This document shows positions 25,181 through 34,060 of a DNA stretch of 49,069 nucleotides, one piece after another (position 1 is the stretch's first letter; every line of letters starts with the position of its first letter). The stretch is from Nitrospira sp. LK70 (GTDB lineage Bacteria > Nitrospirota > Nitrospiria > Nitrospirales > Nitrospiraceae). Under the pieces are notes generated by a model. That model was not told the DNA's origin. It worked only from the letters and a program-made list of their open reading frames with translations, and ran no database searches. The DNA is taken from the NCBI GenBank assembly GCA_011090425.1, contig PHGD01000020.1, forward strand, positions 1 to 49,069. Direction: 5' to 3'. The translations under genes were made by a program, and so were the position numbers.

Positions 25181-25992
25181 ACAGCCGCGTGAGATCGCCT
25201 CAGAGTAGTTTCTGCCCCGGACAGGAAGCGTTTCGAGTGAGGGGAGAATGGAGGGGTAGGTTCCTGGGAATCCTTCTGCTCGGCATGTCGGCCTGTAGTC
25301 CGCTCGAACCCACCATCATGGAAGAACCAAAGATGGCGGATCTCCAACTCACGGTAGACACCCTTAGGACATCTTTGCGAGATGCCCAGCGAACAGTTGC
25401 CGAGTTGAGAGCAGAGGCCGACGCACGGCGTCAGGAATTGGCTGATGTGCAGATCGTTCGGGCGCAGCTCGAAGGGCGCATTCGGGAGGCAGAACGTCGG
25501 TTGACGGAAGCTCGCCATGTGATTGATCTCCAGCGGGAAGAACTGAGCAGCGCTCGTTCCGAACGGGAAGAGGTGGGGCGGACCAGAGCCACACTGCAGG
25601 ATCAGCGGAAGCAGCGTCAAAAGCAGTTATCGAAAGTTGGGAGGCAGGCGAAGGGAAATGTGTCTCCCGCGACTATGGTCTCTTCAAAAGATGGGCAACT
25701 GGAGTTGACGATCGTCGGCCCTCAGCAGGATGCCCTGGCAGCAGCTCTGGAGGAGGGCACCAGGGTTGTCTCGGGGGTGGCGACTGAGGTATCGAGGGCA
25801 TCCTCGGTCGGCGATCCACCGCAGAGTTCTCTGTCGACAACTGTGGGGCCTCGCATACAGGTAGTAGTCAAGTCTGGGGATACCTTGTGGAGTATCGCAC
25901 GTCGACATCACACGTCCGTCAGACGTCTCATGGTTCGCAACGCGCTGCCGAACGACCGTATTCAAGTTGGTCAAGCCCTTTTGGCTCACTGA
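25174..25992 (+). CDS. Coiled-coil lipoprotein with C-terminal LysM domain
   Basis: A 272-aa protein. A lipoprotein signal (hydrophobic FLGILLLGMSAC, lipid Cys about residue 41) is followed by a long heptad-rich coiled coil (about 52-160) and a C-terminal LysM domain (VVVKSGDTLWSIARRHHTSVRRLMVRNALPNDRIQVGQALL) that binds peptidoglycan. It overlaps the second pseudopilin by seven bases. Its likely job is to anchor or align the secretion machine to the cell wall, similar to FimV/TsaP-like proteins, which is inference from domains and position. Confidence 0.82.
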   Translation: MVNSRVRSPQSSFCPGQEAFRVRGEWRGRFLGILLLGMSACSPLEPTIMEEPKMADLQLTVDTLRTSLRDAQRTVAELRAEADARRQELADVQIVRAQLEGRIREAERRLTEARHVIDLQREELSSARSEREEVGRTRATLQDQRKQRQKQLSKVGRQAKGNVSPATMVSSKDGQLELTIVGPQQDALAAALEEGTRVVSGVATEVSRASSVGDPPQSSLSTTVGPRIQVVVKSGDTLWSIARRHHTSVRRLMVRNALPNDRIQVGQALLAH

Positions 25993-26073
25993 GCCCCCTA
26001 GTGAAGCGTCCGCGCGCGAGCGAATGTGGTGGTGCGCGATAGACGAAGCGGCAAGTCCTGAAGGTCCAGATCG

Positions 26074-27288
26074 ATGGCGGTATTTGCGTATCGAGTCGCA
26101 CGTCCTGATGGGTCCACAATCCATGGGCATGTGGAAGGGGAAAATGAATCGTTGGTTCGCGCCAAACTAGAGTCACAAGGGTTGTTGGTTTTCAATCTTC
26201 ACCGTCGGGGAGTCACCTCAGTCAAGACGGATGCGTCGTGGTCATGGGGAAAGCTTTCGCTGAGTCAGTTCTTGGTCTTCAATCAAGAGTTATTGGCTCT
26301 GGTCAAGTCCGGGCTACCCATTATGCGCATCTGGGATCTCCTGATCGAACGAGCCGGCCATGCTGGATTTCAGCGGATACTACGTGACGTGCGAGAAGAC
26401 ATCCGAGGCGGAGCCTCTACCTCGGACGCTTTAACTAAACACCCCGTATATTTCCCGGAACTCTATGTCGCCACGGTAAAGGCAGGAGAGCAATCGGGCA
26501 ATCTTCCGGAGGTGCTACAGCGGTACGTTGCGTATCTAAAGCTGATGGTCGGGCTTCGTCAGAAGGTGAAGAAGGCGATCTCCTATCCCATCGTTCTCAT
26601 CGGTATCGGCCTGGCCGTGGTCGGTTTCCTGTTGATCTATGTCATGCCGACTTTCATATCGGTCTATGGAGAATCAGCGAAGACCTTACCATGGGCGACT
26701 CAGGTCTTGCTTGATGTGGTCATGCATGCCGAGTCACGGATAGTGCCAGCAGTAGTCGCCATGATCGGCATCATGATTGGAATACATGCCTACTACGCCA
26801 CCCCGGCAGGACAGCTGGCGATCGATCGGCTTGTGCTGAAACTCCCATTTGTGGGTCAGATTGCAGCCGAACACAATACTATTCAGCTTACGCGAACGCT
26901 CGGAACGGTGCTTGCTGGAGGCACCCCGCTCATTGATGCCTTGCAAGGCGCGCGAGGCGCCGTTTCAAACAGATGGATTTCACAAGCAACGATCAGAGCC
27001 GTCAATGAGATTCGTGAGGGTGCGACACTGGCTGATGCATTGGATCGTTCCAGAGTGCTCCCGAGACTCGCGACCGAAATGTTATCGGTAGGGGAAGAAA
27101 CGGGTTCGCTTGACACGATGTTGCGGGACGTCGCGGAGTTTTATGAGGCTGATCTCGATACGAAGCTTGCGGAGCTCACCGCCTGGATAGAGCCGGTCTT
27201 GCTGCTTGTCATGGGAGTGTTGGTCGGAGGAATCGTCATTGTGATGTACCTGCCCGTATTTCAGATGGCCGGGACCGTCGGCGGTTAG
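26074..27288 (+). CDS. GspF/PilC-type inner-membrane platform protein
   Basis: A 404-aa polytopic protein with two GspF domains. The start MAVFAYRVARPDGSTIHGHVEG, the FNQELLALVKSGLPI and LYVATVKAGEQSGNLPEVL motifs of the first domain, three membrane segments and the second domain LGTVLAGGTPLIDAL and MLSVGEETGSLDTML are typical. It is the inner-membrane base that transmits ATPase motion to pilin assembly. The 81-bp gap after the LysM gene is the largest inside this part of the cluster. Confidence 0.93.
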   Translation: MAVFAYRVARPDGSTIHGHVEGENESLVRAKLESQGLLVFNLHRRGVTSVKTDASWSWGKLSLSQFLVFNQELLALVKSGLPIMRIWDLLIERAGHAGFQRILRDVREDIRGGASTSDALTKHPVYFPELYVATVKAGEQSGNLPEVLQRYVAYLKLMVGLRQKVKKAISYPIVLIGIGLAVVGFLLIYVMPTFISVYGESAKTLPWATQVLLDVVMHAESRIVPAVVAMIGIMIGIHAYYATPAGQLAIDRLVLKLPFVGQIAAEHNTIQLTRTLGTVLAGGTPLIDALQGARGAVSNRWISQATIRAVNEIREGATLADALDRSRVLPRLATEMLSVGEETGSLDTMLRDVAEFYEADLDTKLAELTAWIEPVLLLVMGVLVGGIVIVMYLPVFQMAGTVGG

Positions 27289-27345
27289 ATGGGAGAGAAG
27301 GAAAATCTGATGGTGATAAGGATACAGGAATGAGAAAGGTTGTGT

Positions 27346-29073
27346 ATGCCACGTAGCCTTACGAAGCCATCCCTTGCCGAAGTCTTGGTCGACCAACGAA
27401 TGCTTTCAAAGCACACGGTTGAGGATGTTCTGCTCCGACTTAAGGGAGTATCTGCTTCCTTAGGAGAAACGCTGATCGGTGAAGGACTCCTCTCGGAAGA
27501 TCAATTGGCCCATGCCCGGGCTGTTCAATGCGGTCTTCCCTATGATCCGCTGACGGATTTTCAGGTCGATCCTCGATACTATGAGACTATCTCGATCAAG
27601 TTGATGCAGCGATTTCCCTTCGTGCCGATCGCTGAGCGTTCCGGAACACTGACGATCGTCGTTGCCGACCCGCAAAACCTCCTCGGGCTCGACGAACTGG
27701 AGCAGCTGATTGGAAAGCCGCTGGATCGAGTCGTCAGTACCAAGAGCGCGATTCTGGCGGCGCTGGAACGCAGCGAAGGATCGAGTCAAGCGCTCCGTGA
27801 GCTCGAAGCGGAATATCGGTCGATATTAGTGAAAGAAGATGATCGAGGAGAAGAAATCTCAACTCTTGATCATTCGGAGGAAGAGCAGAGTCCGGCCGTG
27901 AAGCTGCTGGATTCGATTTTGCTGAGTGCGATGCAGCGCCGCGCAAGTGACATCCACATCGAAGCGGCAGATCGTGCGACCAAAGTCAAGCTTCGTGTAG
28001 ACGGCATCCTGATTCCTGCCATGGAACCGCTGGACGTTCGATTGCATGCCCCGTTAGTGTCCCGTTTAAAGGTCATGTCGGAGCTTGATATTGCCGAGCG
28101 TCGGGTGCCCCAAGACGGAAGCTTTCGCATGAGGCTGAATCGAAAGACGGTGGATTTTCGTGTTTCCATTCTTCCCAGCGTTTTCGGCGAGTCGGTCGTG
28201 ATTCGAATATTGGACCGGGACTCGATTGCGACCGGAGTGTCGTCCCTGAAGCTCGAACGGCTCGGATTTAATCCGGAAGATCTGAAACGATTCAGGAAAG
28301 CCATTACTCGACCCTATGGCATGGTATTGGTGACGGGGCCGACAGGAAGCGGGAAGACGACGACGCTGTACGCCGCGATATCCGAGATGAACACGCTCGA
28401 AGATAAGTTGATTACGATCGAAGATCCCGTTGAATACCAACTCTCAGGAGTGGTGCAGATTCCCGTCAATGAAAAGAAAGGAGTCACGTTTGCCCGCGGT
28501 CTCCGCTCCATACTCCGTCATGATCCTGACAAAATTATGGTTGGCGAAATTCGAGACGCCGAGACGGCGCAGATCGCGATCCAATCGGCCCTGACCGGGC
28601 ATCTTGTGTTGACCACGGTGCATGCGAACAATGTGTTCGACGTCATCGGGCGGTTCGCGTCGATGGGAATTGACACCTATAATTTTTTGGCCGCTCTCAA
28701 CTGCGTGTTGGCGCAGCGGCTGGTCCGAATCCTGTGTCCGTCATGTCGGACGCCAGGCAAGGTACAACAGGCCCTTATTGAGGAATCAGGATTGGACTAC
28801 GAGCAATACAAGGATACGTCGTTCTACGAAGGAAAGGGGTGCCCACAATGTCATGGCACAGGGTATCGAGGGAGAGAATGCATCACGGAATTTCTCGATT
28901 TGACGGACGAAATCAAAGAAATGATTCATGCCGAGCGACCCCTTTCAGAAATCCGGTATCGGGCCGTGATCGATGGAATGATTACGCTGCGGCAGTCGGC
29001 GCTGAAAAAAGTGTTGAATGGGGAGACGTCGCTGCGAGAAATCAATCGTGTGACGTTCAGCGAAGAAGGGTAA
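27346..29073 (+). CDS. GspE/PilB-type assembly ATPase
   Basis: A 575-aa secretion ATPase with an N-terminal MshEN-type domain (about 1-140), then the motor. Walker A is GPTGSGKT (331-338), the Asp box is LITIEDPVEYQL, the Walker B region is GEIRDAETAQIA, and the His box is TVHANN. A tetracysteine zinc motif (CPSC then CPQC near 475-510) is typical of GspE/PilB. ATG at 27346 has AAAGG at six bases; a TTG two codons upstream is an alternative. It powers assembly of the pseudopilus. Confidence 0.94.
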   Translation: MPRSLTKPSLAEVLVDQRMLSKHTVEDVLLRLKGVSASLGETLIGEGLLSEDQLAHARAVQCGLPYDPLTDFQVDPRYYETISIKLMQRFPFVPIAERSGTLTIVVADPQNLLGLDELEQLIGKPLDRVVSTKSAILAALERSEGSSQALRELEAEYRSILVKEDDRGEEISTLDHSEEEQSPAVKLLDSILLSAMQRRASDIHIEAADRATKVKLRVDGILIPAMEPLDVRLHAPLVSRLKVMSELDIAERRVPQDGSFRMRLNRKTVDFRVSILPSVFGESVVIRILDRDSIATGVSSLKLERLGFNPEDLKRFRKAITRPYGMVLVTGPTGSGKTTTLYAAISEMNTLEDKLITIEDPVEYQLSGVVQIPVNEKKGVTFARGLRSILRHDPDKIMVGEIRDAETAQIAIQSALTGHLVLTTVHANNVFDVIGRFASMGIDTYNFLAALNCVLAQRLVRILCPSCRTPGKVQQALIEESGLDYEQYKDTSFYEGKGCPQCHGTGYRGRECITEFLDLTDEIKEMIHAERPLSEIRYRAVIDGMITLRQSALKKVLNGETSLREINRVTFSEEG

Positions 29074-29077
29074 TGTG

Positions 29078-30073
29078 ATGTGGCAATGGGCTAGTAGCCG
29101 ACCACAGCGTTGCTTGAAATTCGGAACCGACTCGATCGCGTGGGCGGAAATCGAGCGAAATTGGCGTGGACAGCGTCGACACACGTGCGTCATGTCACCG
29201 CTTTCCGATGGCATGATCAAACCTTCTCCAACTGAGGAGAATGTGTCCGACCCGTCCGAAATGGCAAATCGTATTCGTGCCCTGACGGCCTCAGAGTCGA
29301 TTCACCAGGTGGTCGGGGGAGCAATCTTCGCTGAGCTTCCTCGACGAATTGGAGTGTTGCTGCCTGACACGGCGGTTCGAGCGACGGTCCTGCAGCTCGA
29401 GCGGATCCCTGTCAGGCGCGAGGAACGCGATGCGTTGATCCGCTGGCGGCTTGGTCAAGAGCAACTGTTCCCACTAAACGATGCGAGGGTCTCGTTCCAG
29501 GTATTTCATGATCGCTCGGGAGGTAAAGGACCGGCCTATACTGTGCTGACGGTCGCGGCCCAGGAATCGGTGCTGGAACAGTACGAGTCTCTGTGTGAAT
29601 CTGTCGGGCTCATCCCTCAAGAAGTGGGGATCACGAGCCTACGGATCTTCGATCTATGGAGAAGGGCTTTAGGTGGATCTCGTTGGCGAAGCCGAGAGTG
29701 TCTGTGGATCAACCTATCGGATCGAGCCTTAACGACCATGATTTGTCAACGAGGTCGCTTGCTGTTCTACCGATGCAAACTGTTGGGGGTCGAGGCGACT
29801 GAAGCGCTTGCGAAGACCGACATGCTGAACAAGATTCTTGGGGAATGCTGCGCATCGTTAGAGATCTGTCAACAACAACATCCCTCAGCGGTCGTTAAGG
29901 AAGCCATTATTTGTGCAGACGGAGACATTTCGGCCTTTCAAGAATTGATCGAGGCAGAGCTCCGACTGCCCGTCGAACATCTAGGCTGGGAATCGATCGA
30001 GGCCCTTGGCCGGGTGGCCAAAAGGAGTCACCGAGGGATGATATCGTTGGCCGCGATGGCTGGGTTGTTCTAG
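29078..30073 (+). CDS. PilM/GspL-like actin-fold protein
   Basis: A 331-aa protein in the PilM position. It has an actin-like fold by context: LKFGTDSIAWAEIE near the start, EERDALIRWRLGQEQLFPL in the middle and CLWINLSDRALTTMICQRGRLLFYR later. A GTG at 29075 directly before the ATG is an equal alternative start. The sequence is divergent from classical PilM, so function is assigned mainly by order (ATPase, M, N, O, P). It would couple the cytoplasmic ATPase to the inner-membrane PilN-like partner. Confidence 0.72.
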   Translation: MWQWASSRPQRCLKFGTDSIAWAEIERNWRGQRRHTCVMSPLSDGMIKPSPTEENVSDPSEMANRIRALTASESIHQVVGGAIFAELPRRIGVLLPDTAVRATVLQLERIPVRREERDALIRWRLGQEQLFPLNDARVSFQVFHDRSGGKGPAYTVLTVAAQESVLEQYESLCESVGLIPQEVGITSLRIFDLWRRALGGSRWRSRECLWINLSDRALTTMICQRGRLLFYRCKLLGVEATEALAKTDMLNKILGECCASLEICQQQHPSAVVKEAIICADGDISAFQELIEAELRLPVEHLGWESIEALGRVAKRSHRGMISLAAMAGLF

Positions 30074-30074
30074 C

Positions 30075-30704
30075 ATGACGATCATGATCTCCGCAGTCAC
30101 GAGGTTCTTTGAATCACTCAAGTCAATTCCATTGCTGCGCGGTGCCGATGATCAATTCCGGATAAATCTGAGCCGCCATTATCGGCCGGTGGTCGTTCCG
30201 CTTCGATTGCTCTTGATCGCGAGCTGTGTTCTGCTTCTGACAGGGATTAGTTTGAACTTCAGGCAAGTGATGCTCACCCATCAAGAATCTTTGACCATCC
30301 AAGTAGAATTGGATGCAGTACGGCAACAGGACCTAGACTTGATCGCAGAGGCCCGACATGAAGGCATTGATTTGTCTGAGGAAGCGTTGAAGAAGCTGTC
30401 CTTCGAGGTTGAGTTGGCGAATCAGCTGCTTGAAAAAAGAACCTTTTCGTGGACAAAGTTCTTGACCGAATTGGAACAGGCGATCCCTTCACGCCTTGCG
30501 CTCAACAGTGTCCGCTTCGATCAAGCCAGCACTATGGTTCGACTCACGGGAATCGCGACGAGCCTGGAAGACATCACGAGTTTCACCGTCGGACTCCAGG
30601 GTCACGCAACATTTAAGGACCCGATTTTAGCGCAGCATCGTGTCGGACCGAACGGGTTGGTGCAATTCGACGTCACATTACAGTACAGGCTTGAAGGAGC
30701 TTGA
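30075..30704 (+). CDS. PilN-like inner-membrane protein
   Basis: A 209-aa bitopic protein: a short cytoplasmic N terminus with INLSRHYR, one membrane segment (about 43-61, PLRLLLIASCVLLLTGISL), a coiled coil and a ferredoxin-like C-terminal domain (FLTELEQAIPSRLALNSVRF). The INL motif is where PilN binds PilM. It begins one base after the PilM-like stop and ends one frame away from the PilO-like start. Confidence 0.78.
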   Translation: MTIMISAVTRFFESLKSIPLLRGADDQFRINLSRHYRPVVVPLRLLLIASCVLLLTGISLNFRQVMLTHQESLTIQVELDAVRQQDLDLIAEARHEGIDLSEEALKKLSFEVELANQLLEKRTFSWTKFLTELEQAIPSRLALNSVRFDQASTMVRLTGIATSLEDITSFTVGLQGHATFKDPILAQHRVGPNGLVQFDVTLQYRLEGA

Positions 30705-31280
30705 GTGGTGAAAGATCGCCTGCTCTTTCTCTGGCAACATCCCTTCGCACCCTTGCTTCCATGGGTGGTGGTCGCTCTGAGTCTCCTTTTCATACTGTTT
30801 CTCGTCCAGGACCTCGGTGTGACAGGCGTACAAGCCAGCCGAGAGCGTTTGGAGAAGGAATGGGCCGCAACCCGCCAGAAGTTGATGCTTCATCGAGAAG
30901 CAAGAAAAGCGAAGCAGGACCTGAGCCGAGTATGGGCGCTGCTTCCAGCCGAGCGCGACTTTACTCCGTTAGCGCTGGGGATTTCAGAGGAAGCGAAGCG
31001 CGATCGTGTCACCTTGCCGGCGTTGTCCTATAAGACCGAGCCTACGCTCGTCGCAACTACGAGGAAAGGACTGTTGCAGGGGCCGATGACCGGACGATAC
31101 GAGGATCTCCGCCGATTCATCTATGGTGTCGAGACGGCGGAAGAATTGGTCTTTATCGAGGATCTTGAGCTGACTCGGTCCGGAGGCACTCAGGACGAGT
31201 TATTGACATTCAATATTAGGATCGCCACGTACCTTCGCGGCGATGCCGGGGAGTCCGGTGTGCCAGGGCCATCACAGTAA
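30705..31280 (+). CDS. PilO-like inner-membrane protein
   Basis: A 191-aa bitopic protein with one membrane segment near residues 17-37, a coiled coil to about 75, and a C-terminal alpha/beta domain ending in FNIRIATYLRG. It starts on GTG directly after the PilN-like stop, with AAGGAG five bases upstream; a second adjacent GTG is possible. Order and topology match PilO, the partner of PilN. Confidence 0.72.
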   Translation: MVKDRLLFLWQHPFAPLLPWVVVALSLLFILFLVQDLGVTGVQASRERLEKEWAATRQKLMLHREARKAKQDLSRVWALLPAERDFTPLALGISEEAKRDRVTLPALSYKTEPTLVATTRKGLLQGPMTGRYEDLRRFIYGVETAEELVFIEDLELTRSGGTQDELLTFNIRIATYLRGDAGESGVPGPSQ

Positions 31281-31282
31281 CC

Positions 31283-31897
31283 ATGGATGCGAAAAAGAAG
31301 ACGATTCTTGCTGCCTCGCTTATCTTCCTCTGGGTAGGACTGGTGGTATGGCAAGGACGGTCTCAACAGGAGATTGTTCGTGTTCCGCTCACGAATGTCA
31401 CAGGGCATCCGTCGTCCCTGGGGCGACATGTGGAGAAGAGCGGGACAGGGTTGCGCGTCAATCTCGATCTGCTTGCTTCAATGGATCTTCAACTCCAGGC
31501 GAACTTCACAGGGCCTCGGAACATCTTTTCCGTACCCCGTCCCGATGGCACGTTCGTAGCCGGGAATGCCTCAGCTTCCCTGGACCAGTCTGGTTCTGGT
31601 CCAGTCGAGATCTTGAGGCAACAAGAGGATGCGGTGGAATTAGAGCAGTTTCGATACCTGGGATTTCTTCGCCTGGGCGAGAGTCGCCGAAAAAATAGAG
31701 ATATTGCGGTACTCAAGAGAGATGATGAGGTGCTGGTGCTCAGAATCGATGATCGTGTCGACGACCATCTGATCCTCAAGGCGATCAATTCTGAAAGTGT
31801 GACCATCCGAAACACCGAGACCCATACGGATCAAACGGTGCCGTTGTCGGAAGAGTTATCGGAAGAGCCAGCAAAAACCCCAACGGGTCAGGAGTGA
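31283..31897 (+). CDS. PilP/GspC-like periplasmic connector
   Basis: A 204-aa protein with one N-terminal membrane segment (about 6-23) and a periplasmic part. The stretch FTGPRNIFSVPRPDG resembles the RNIF/RDPF motif in PilP and GspC proteins, and the C-terminal YLGFLRLG..DIAVLKRDDEVLVLRIDDRV..LILKAINSESVTI is the beta-sandwich (HR-like) domain. It would link the inner-membrane complex to the secretin. The start is two bases after the PilO-like stop. Confidence 0.72.
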   Translation: MDAKKKTILAASLIFLWVGLVVWQGRSQQEIVRVPLTNVTGHPSSLGRHVEKSGTGLRVNLDLLASMDLQLQANFTGPRNIFSVPRPDGTFVAGNASASLDQSGSGPVEILRQQEDAVELEQFRYLGFLRLGESRRKNRDIAVLKRDDEVLVLRIDDRVDDHLILKAINSESVTIRNTETHTDQTVPLSEELSEEPAKTPTGQE

Positions 31898-31903
31898 CGG
31901 ATA

Positions 31904-32611
31904 ATGGAGAGCCTTTTGGCGCCGCTGAGGCGGCAAGAAACGGGGTTCTCATACCTCATGGTGATGATTGCCGTCACTCTCATGGGGCTTGCCATGACGA
32001 TGGCTGCCCGGCAGTTGAAGACGGTAGTGCAACGGGAGCTCGAGGCAGATTTGTTGGCCAAGGGGATAGAAATTCAAACGGCCCTGGCTCTCTACTCGGC
32101 CAGCGCGAAGGCTGGAAGAGTTGTACCCGGTGAGGTGTACCCGCAAACGCTGGCCGAACTCACGAGACCGCCCAAGCCCTTCCTCAGGAAGGTCTACCTC
32201 GACCCGGTGGGACGTGGTGAGTGGGAATTGCTGCGGGCACCCAAGGGCGGTATTATGGGAGTTCGAAGCAAGAGCAGACACAAACCGATCAAGCAAGGTA
32301 ATTTCCCGCTCGCAGTGCGTCATTTTGAGGGAAAGCCGACTCACTACGATTGGGTATTCCAGTATCCGAATCCGTCTACGGGAGCCTCGGCTTGGCCTGT
32401 CGCGAGGCCGTTTGCGGTTCCTCCACAGCCGACCATCCGTGATCAGCCGATCGCTCCAGTGGAACCGAGCTCTCAAGGCCAATCGATTGATTTGGAAAAG
32501 ATGGATCCTCCAGGCGACCCAATGAATCTGATGGGCTCGTCTCCGTCAACGGCCCCGACCTCGCCACAAGAACCTCCTGCGGATCCTCTTCCACCGGAAG
32601 CAACACCGTAG
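31904..32611 (+). CDS. Atypical pseudopilin-like protein with Pro-rich tail
   Basis: A 235-aa protein. Leader MESLLAPLRRQETG is followed by FSYLMVMIAVTLMGLAMTMAA, a prepilin-like hydrophobic helix. Position 5 of the mature part is Met in place of the usual Glu, so it resembles minor pseudopilins that do not need Glu5. A helix (RELEADLLAKGIEIQTALALY), a GspG-like middle and a Pro/Ser-rich C-terminal tail follow. It closes the operon; the next gene proA begins 93 bp downstream. Confidence 0.75.
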   Translation: MESLLAPLRRQETGFSYLMVMIAVTLMGLAMTMAARQLKTVVQRELEADLLAKGIEIQTALALYSASAKAGRVVPGEVYPQTLAELTRPPKPFLRKVYLDPVGRGEWELLRAPKGGIMGVRSKSRHKPIKQGNFPLAVRHFEGKPTHYDWVFQYPNPSTGASAWPVARPFAVPPQPTIRDQPIAPVEPSSQGQSIDLEKMDPPGDPMNLMGSSPSTAPTSPQEPPADPLPPEATP

Positions 32612-32704
32612 GTTAGGCAAGGTTGGCATTGGCCATCGCCTGCACTTTGGGCTGCTATGGAGCGCTAGGATCAGACTCTTGACCCGTCTCTGACCCACAC
32701 GGTA

Positions 32705-34060
32705 TTGTCAACCATCAATCTAGACTTATTGAATCACTTGGTGCGAAGCGTGGAACCTCTCGACAAGACTGTCTCCGATCAGAACAGCGACGAGTCCAAG
32801 CCGTTGCCTGTTTTCGAGTATGTCTTGGAGCTGGTTTCCAAGGCTAAACAGGCATCGAGGAGATTGGCGTCTCTGCCGACAGCGACCAAGGATCAGGCAC
32901 TCCTTGCCATGGCGGAGGCGATCGAGGTTAAGTCGGACGAACTCCTTGCAGCGAATGAGCAAGATGTGAAAGCCATTGGAATGGTGCCTGGAATGAAGGC
33001 GATGGCAGATCGCTTGAGATTGACCGAGAAGCGGATCGCTGAAATGGCCGCCGGTATTCGTGAAGTGGCGAAGTTGCCCGATCCTGTGGGAATGATGTCC
33101 GCTATGTGGACGAGACCCAACGGGATGCAGGTCGGGCGGATACGTGTGCCCATTGGAGTGATCGGCATCATTTATGAGTCGCGTCCCAATGTGACGGCCG
33201 ATGCGGCGGCACTTTGTCTCAAATCGGGCAACGTCTGTGTGTTGCGAGGCGGCAGCGAGGCGATTCAGTCCAACCTGACGATCGCCGCTGTTTTGTCTGA
33301 GGCATCGGAAAAAGCCGGTGTTCCATCCGGCGCGATCACGTTTGTCGACCGTACGGATCGTGAGGTGGTGCCGTTGTTGCTCAAGCAGGATCGGTTCATC
33401 GACTTGATCATTCCGCGTGGCGGCGATTCGTTGATGAAACTCATCGCGGAACACTCGACGATTCCCGTGGTGAAGCATGATGCAGGTGTCTGTCATATCT
33501 ATGTCGATGCCGAAGCGGATTCGGCGATGGCGGAGGCCATTTGTGTCAATGCCAAAGCGCAGCGGCCATCCACTTGCAACGCGATGGAAACTCTGCTGGT
33601 TCACCAGTCGGTCGCGCGGGCTCTGTTGCCCTCACTTGCCCAAACCCTCAGCGCGGCCAACGTCGAGATTCGTGGTTGTCCAAAGACCTGCCAGTTGATT
33701 CCTGAGGCCAAGCCGGCAAGCGAACAGGATTACGGTAAAGAGTTTCTTGACCTCATCCTTGCCGTGAGAATCGTGAAGAATATGGATGAAGCGATGGAAC
33801 ATATCGCACGGTATGGATCACGACATACGGAAGCAATCGTGACGTCTGATTATGGACGCGCTATGCGGTTTCTCAAAGAGGTCGATGCCGGCGCCGTTCT
33901 TGTGAATGCCTCCACCAGACTGAACGACGGGTATCAGTTCGGGCTGGGGGCCGAAATCGGCATCAGCACGTCCCACATTCATGCACGGGGCCCCATGGGG
34001 TTGGACGAGTTAACCTGCTCTAAATTCATTGTCTTGGGGAGCGGTCAACTCCGCGAGTGA
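32705..34060 (+). CDS. proA: Glutamate-5-semialdehyde dehydrogenase (gamma-glutamyl phosphate reductase)
   Basis: A 451-aa proline-biosynthesis enzyme reducing glutamyl-5-phosphate with NADPH. Recognised blocks are IGIIYESRPNVTADAAALCLKSGN, VLRGGSEA, and the catalytic Cys291 in RPSTCNAMETLLVH, then GADVLVNASTR-like VLVNASTRLNDGYQFGLGAEIGIST. The start is unclear: a TTG at 32705 opens the frame, no ribosome binding site is seen, and the first 35 residues exceed the usual family length. Internal GTG codons at 32741 and 32750 are alternatives. The stop is immediately followed by the ATG of the next gene. Confidence 0.93.
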   Translation: MSTINLDLLNHLVRSVEPLDKTVSDQNSDESKPLPVFEYVLELVSKAKQASRRLASLPTATKDQALLAMAEAIEVKSDELLAANEQDVKAIGMVPGMKAMADRLRLTEKRIAEMAAGIREVAKLPDPVGMMSAMWTRPNGMQVGRIRVPIGVIGIIYESRPNVTADAAALCLKSGNVCVLRGGSEAIQSNLTIAAVLSEASEKAGVPSGAITFVDRTDREVVPLLLKQDRFIDLIIPRGGDSLMKLIAEHSTIPVVKHDAGVCHIYVDAEADSAMAEAICVNAKAQRPSTCNAMETLLVHQSVARALLPSLAQTLSAANVEIRGCPKTCQLIPEAKPASEQDYGKEFLDLILAVRIVKNMDEAMEHIARYGSRHTEAIVTSDYGRAMRFLKEVDAGAVLVNASTRLNDGYQFGLGAEIGISTSHIHARGPMGLDELTCSKFIVLGSGQLRE

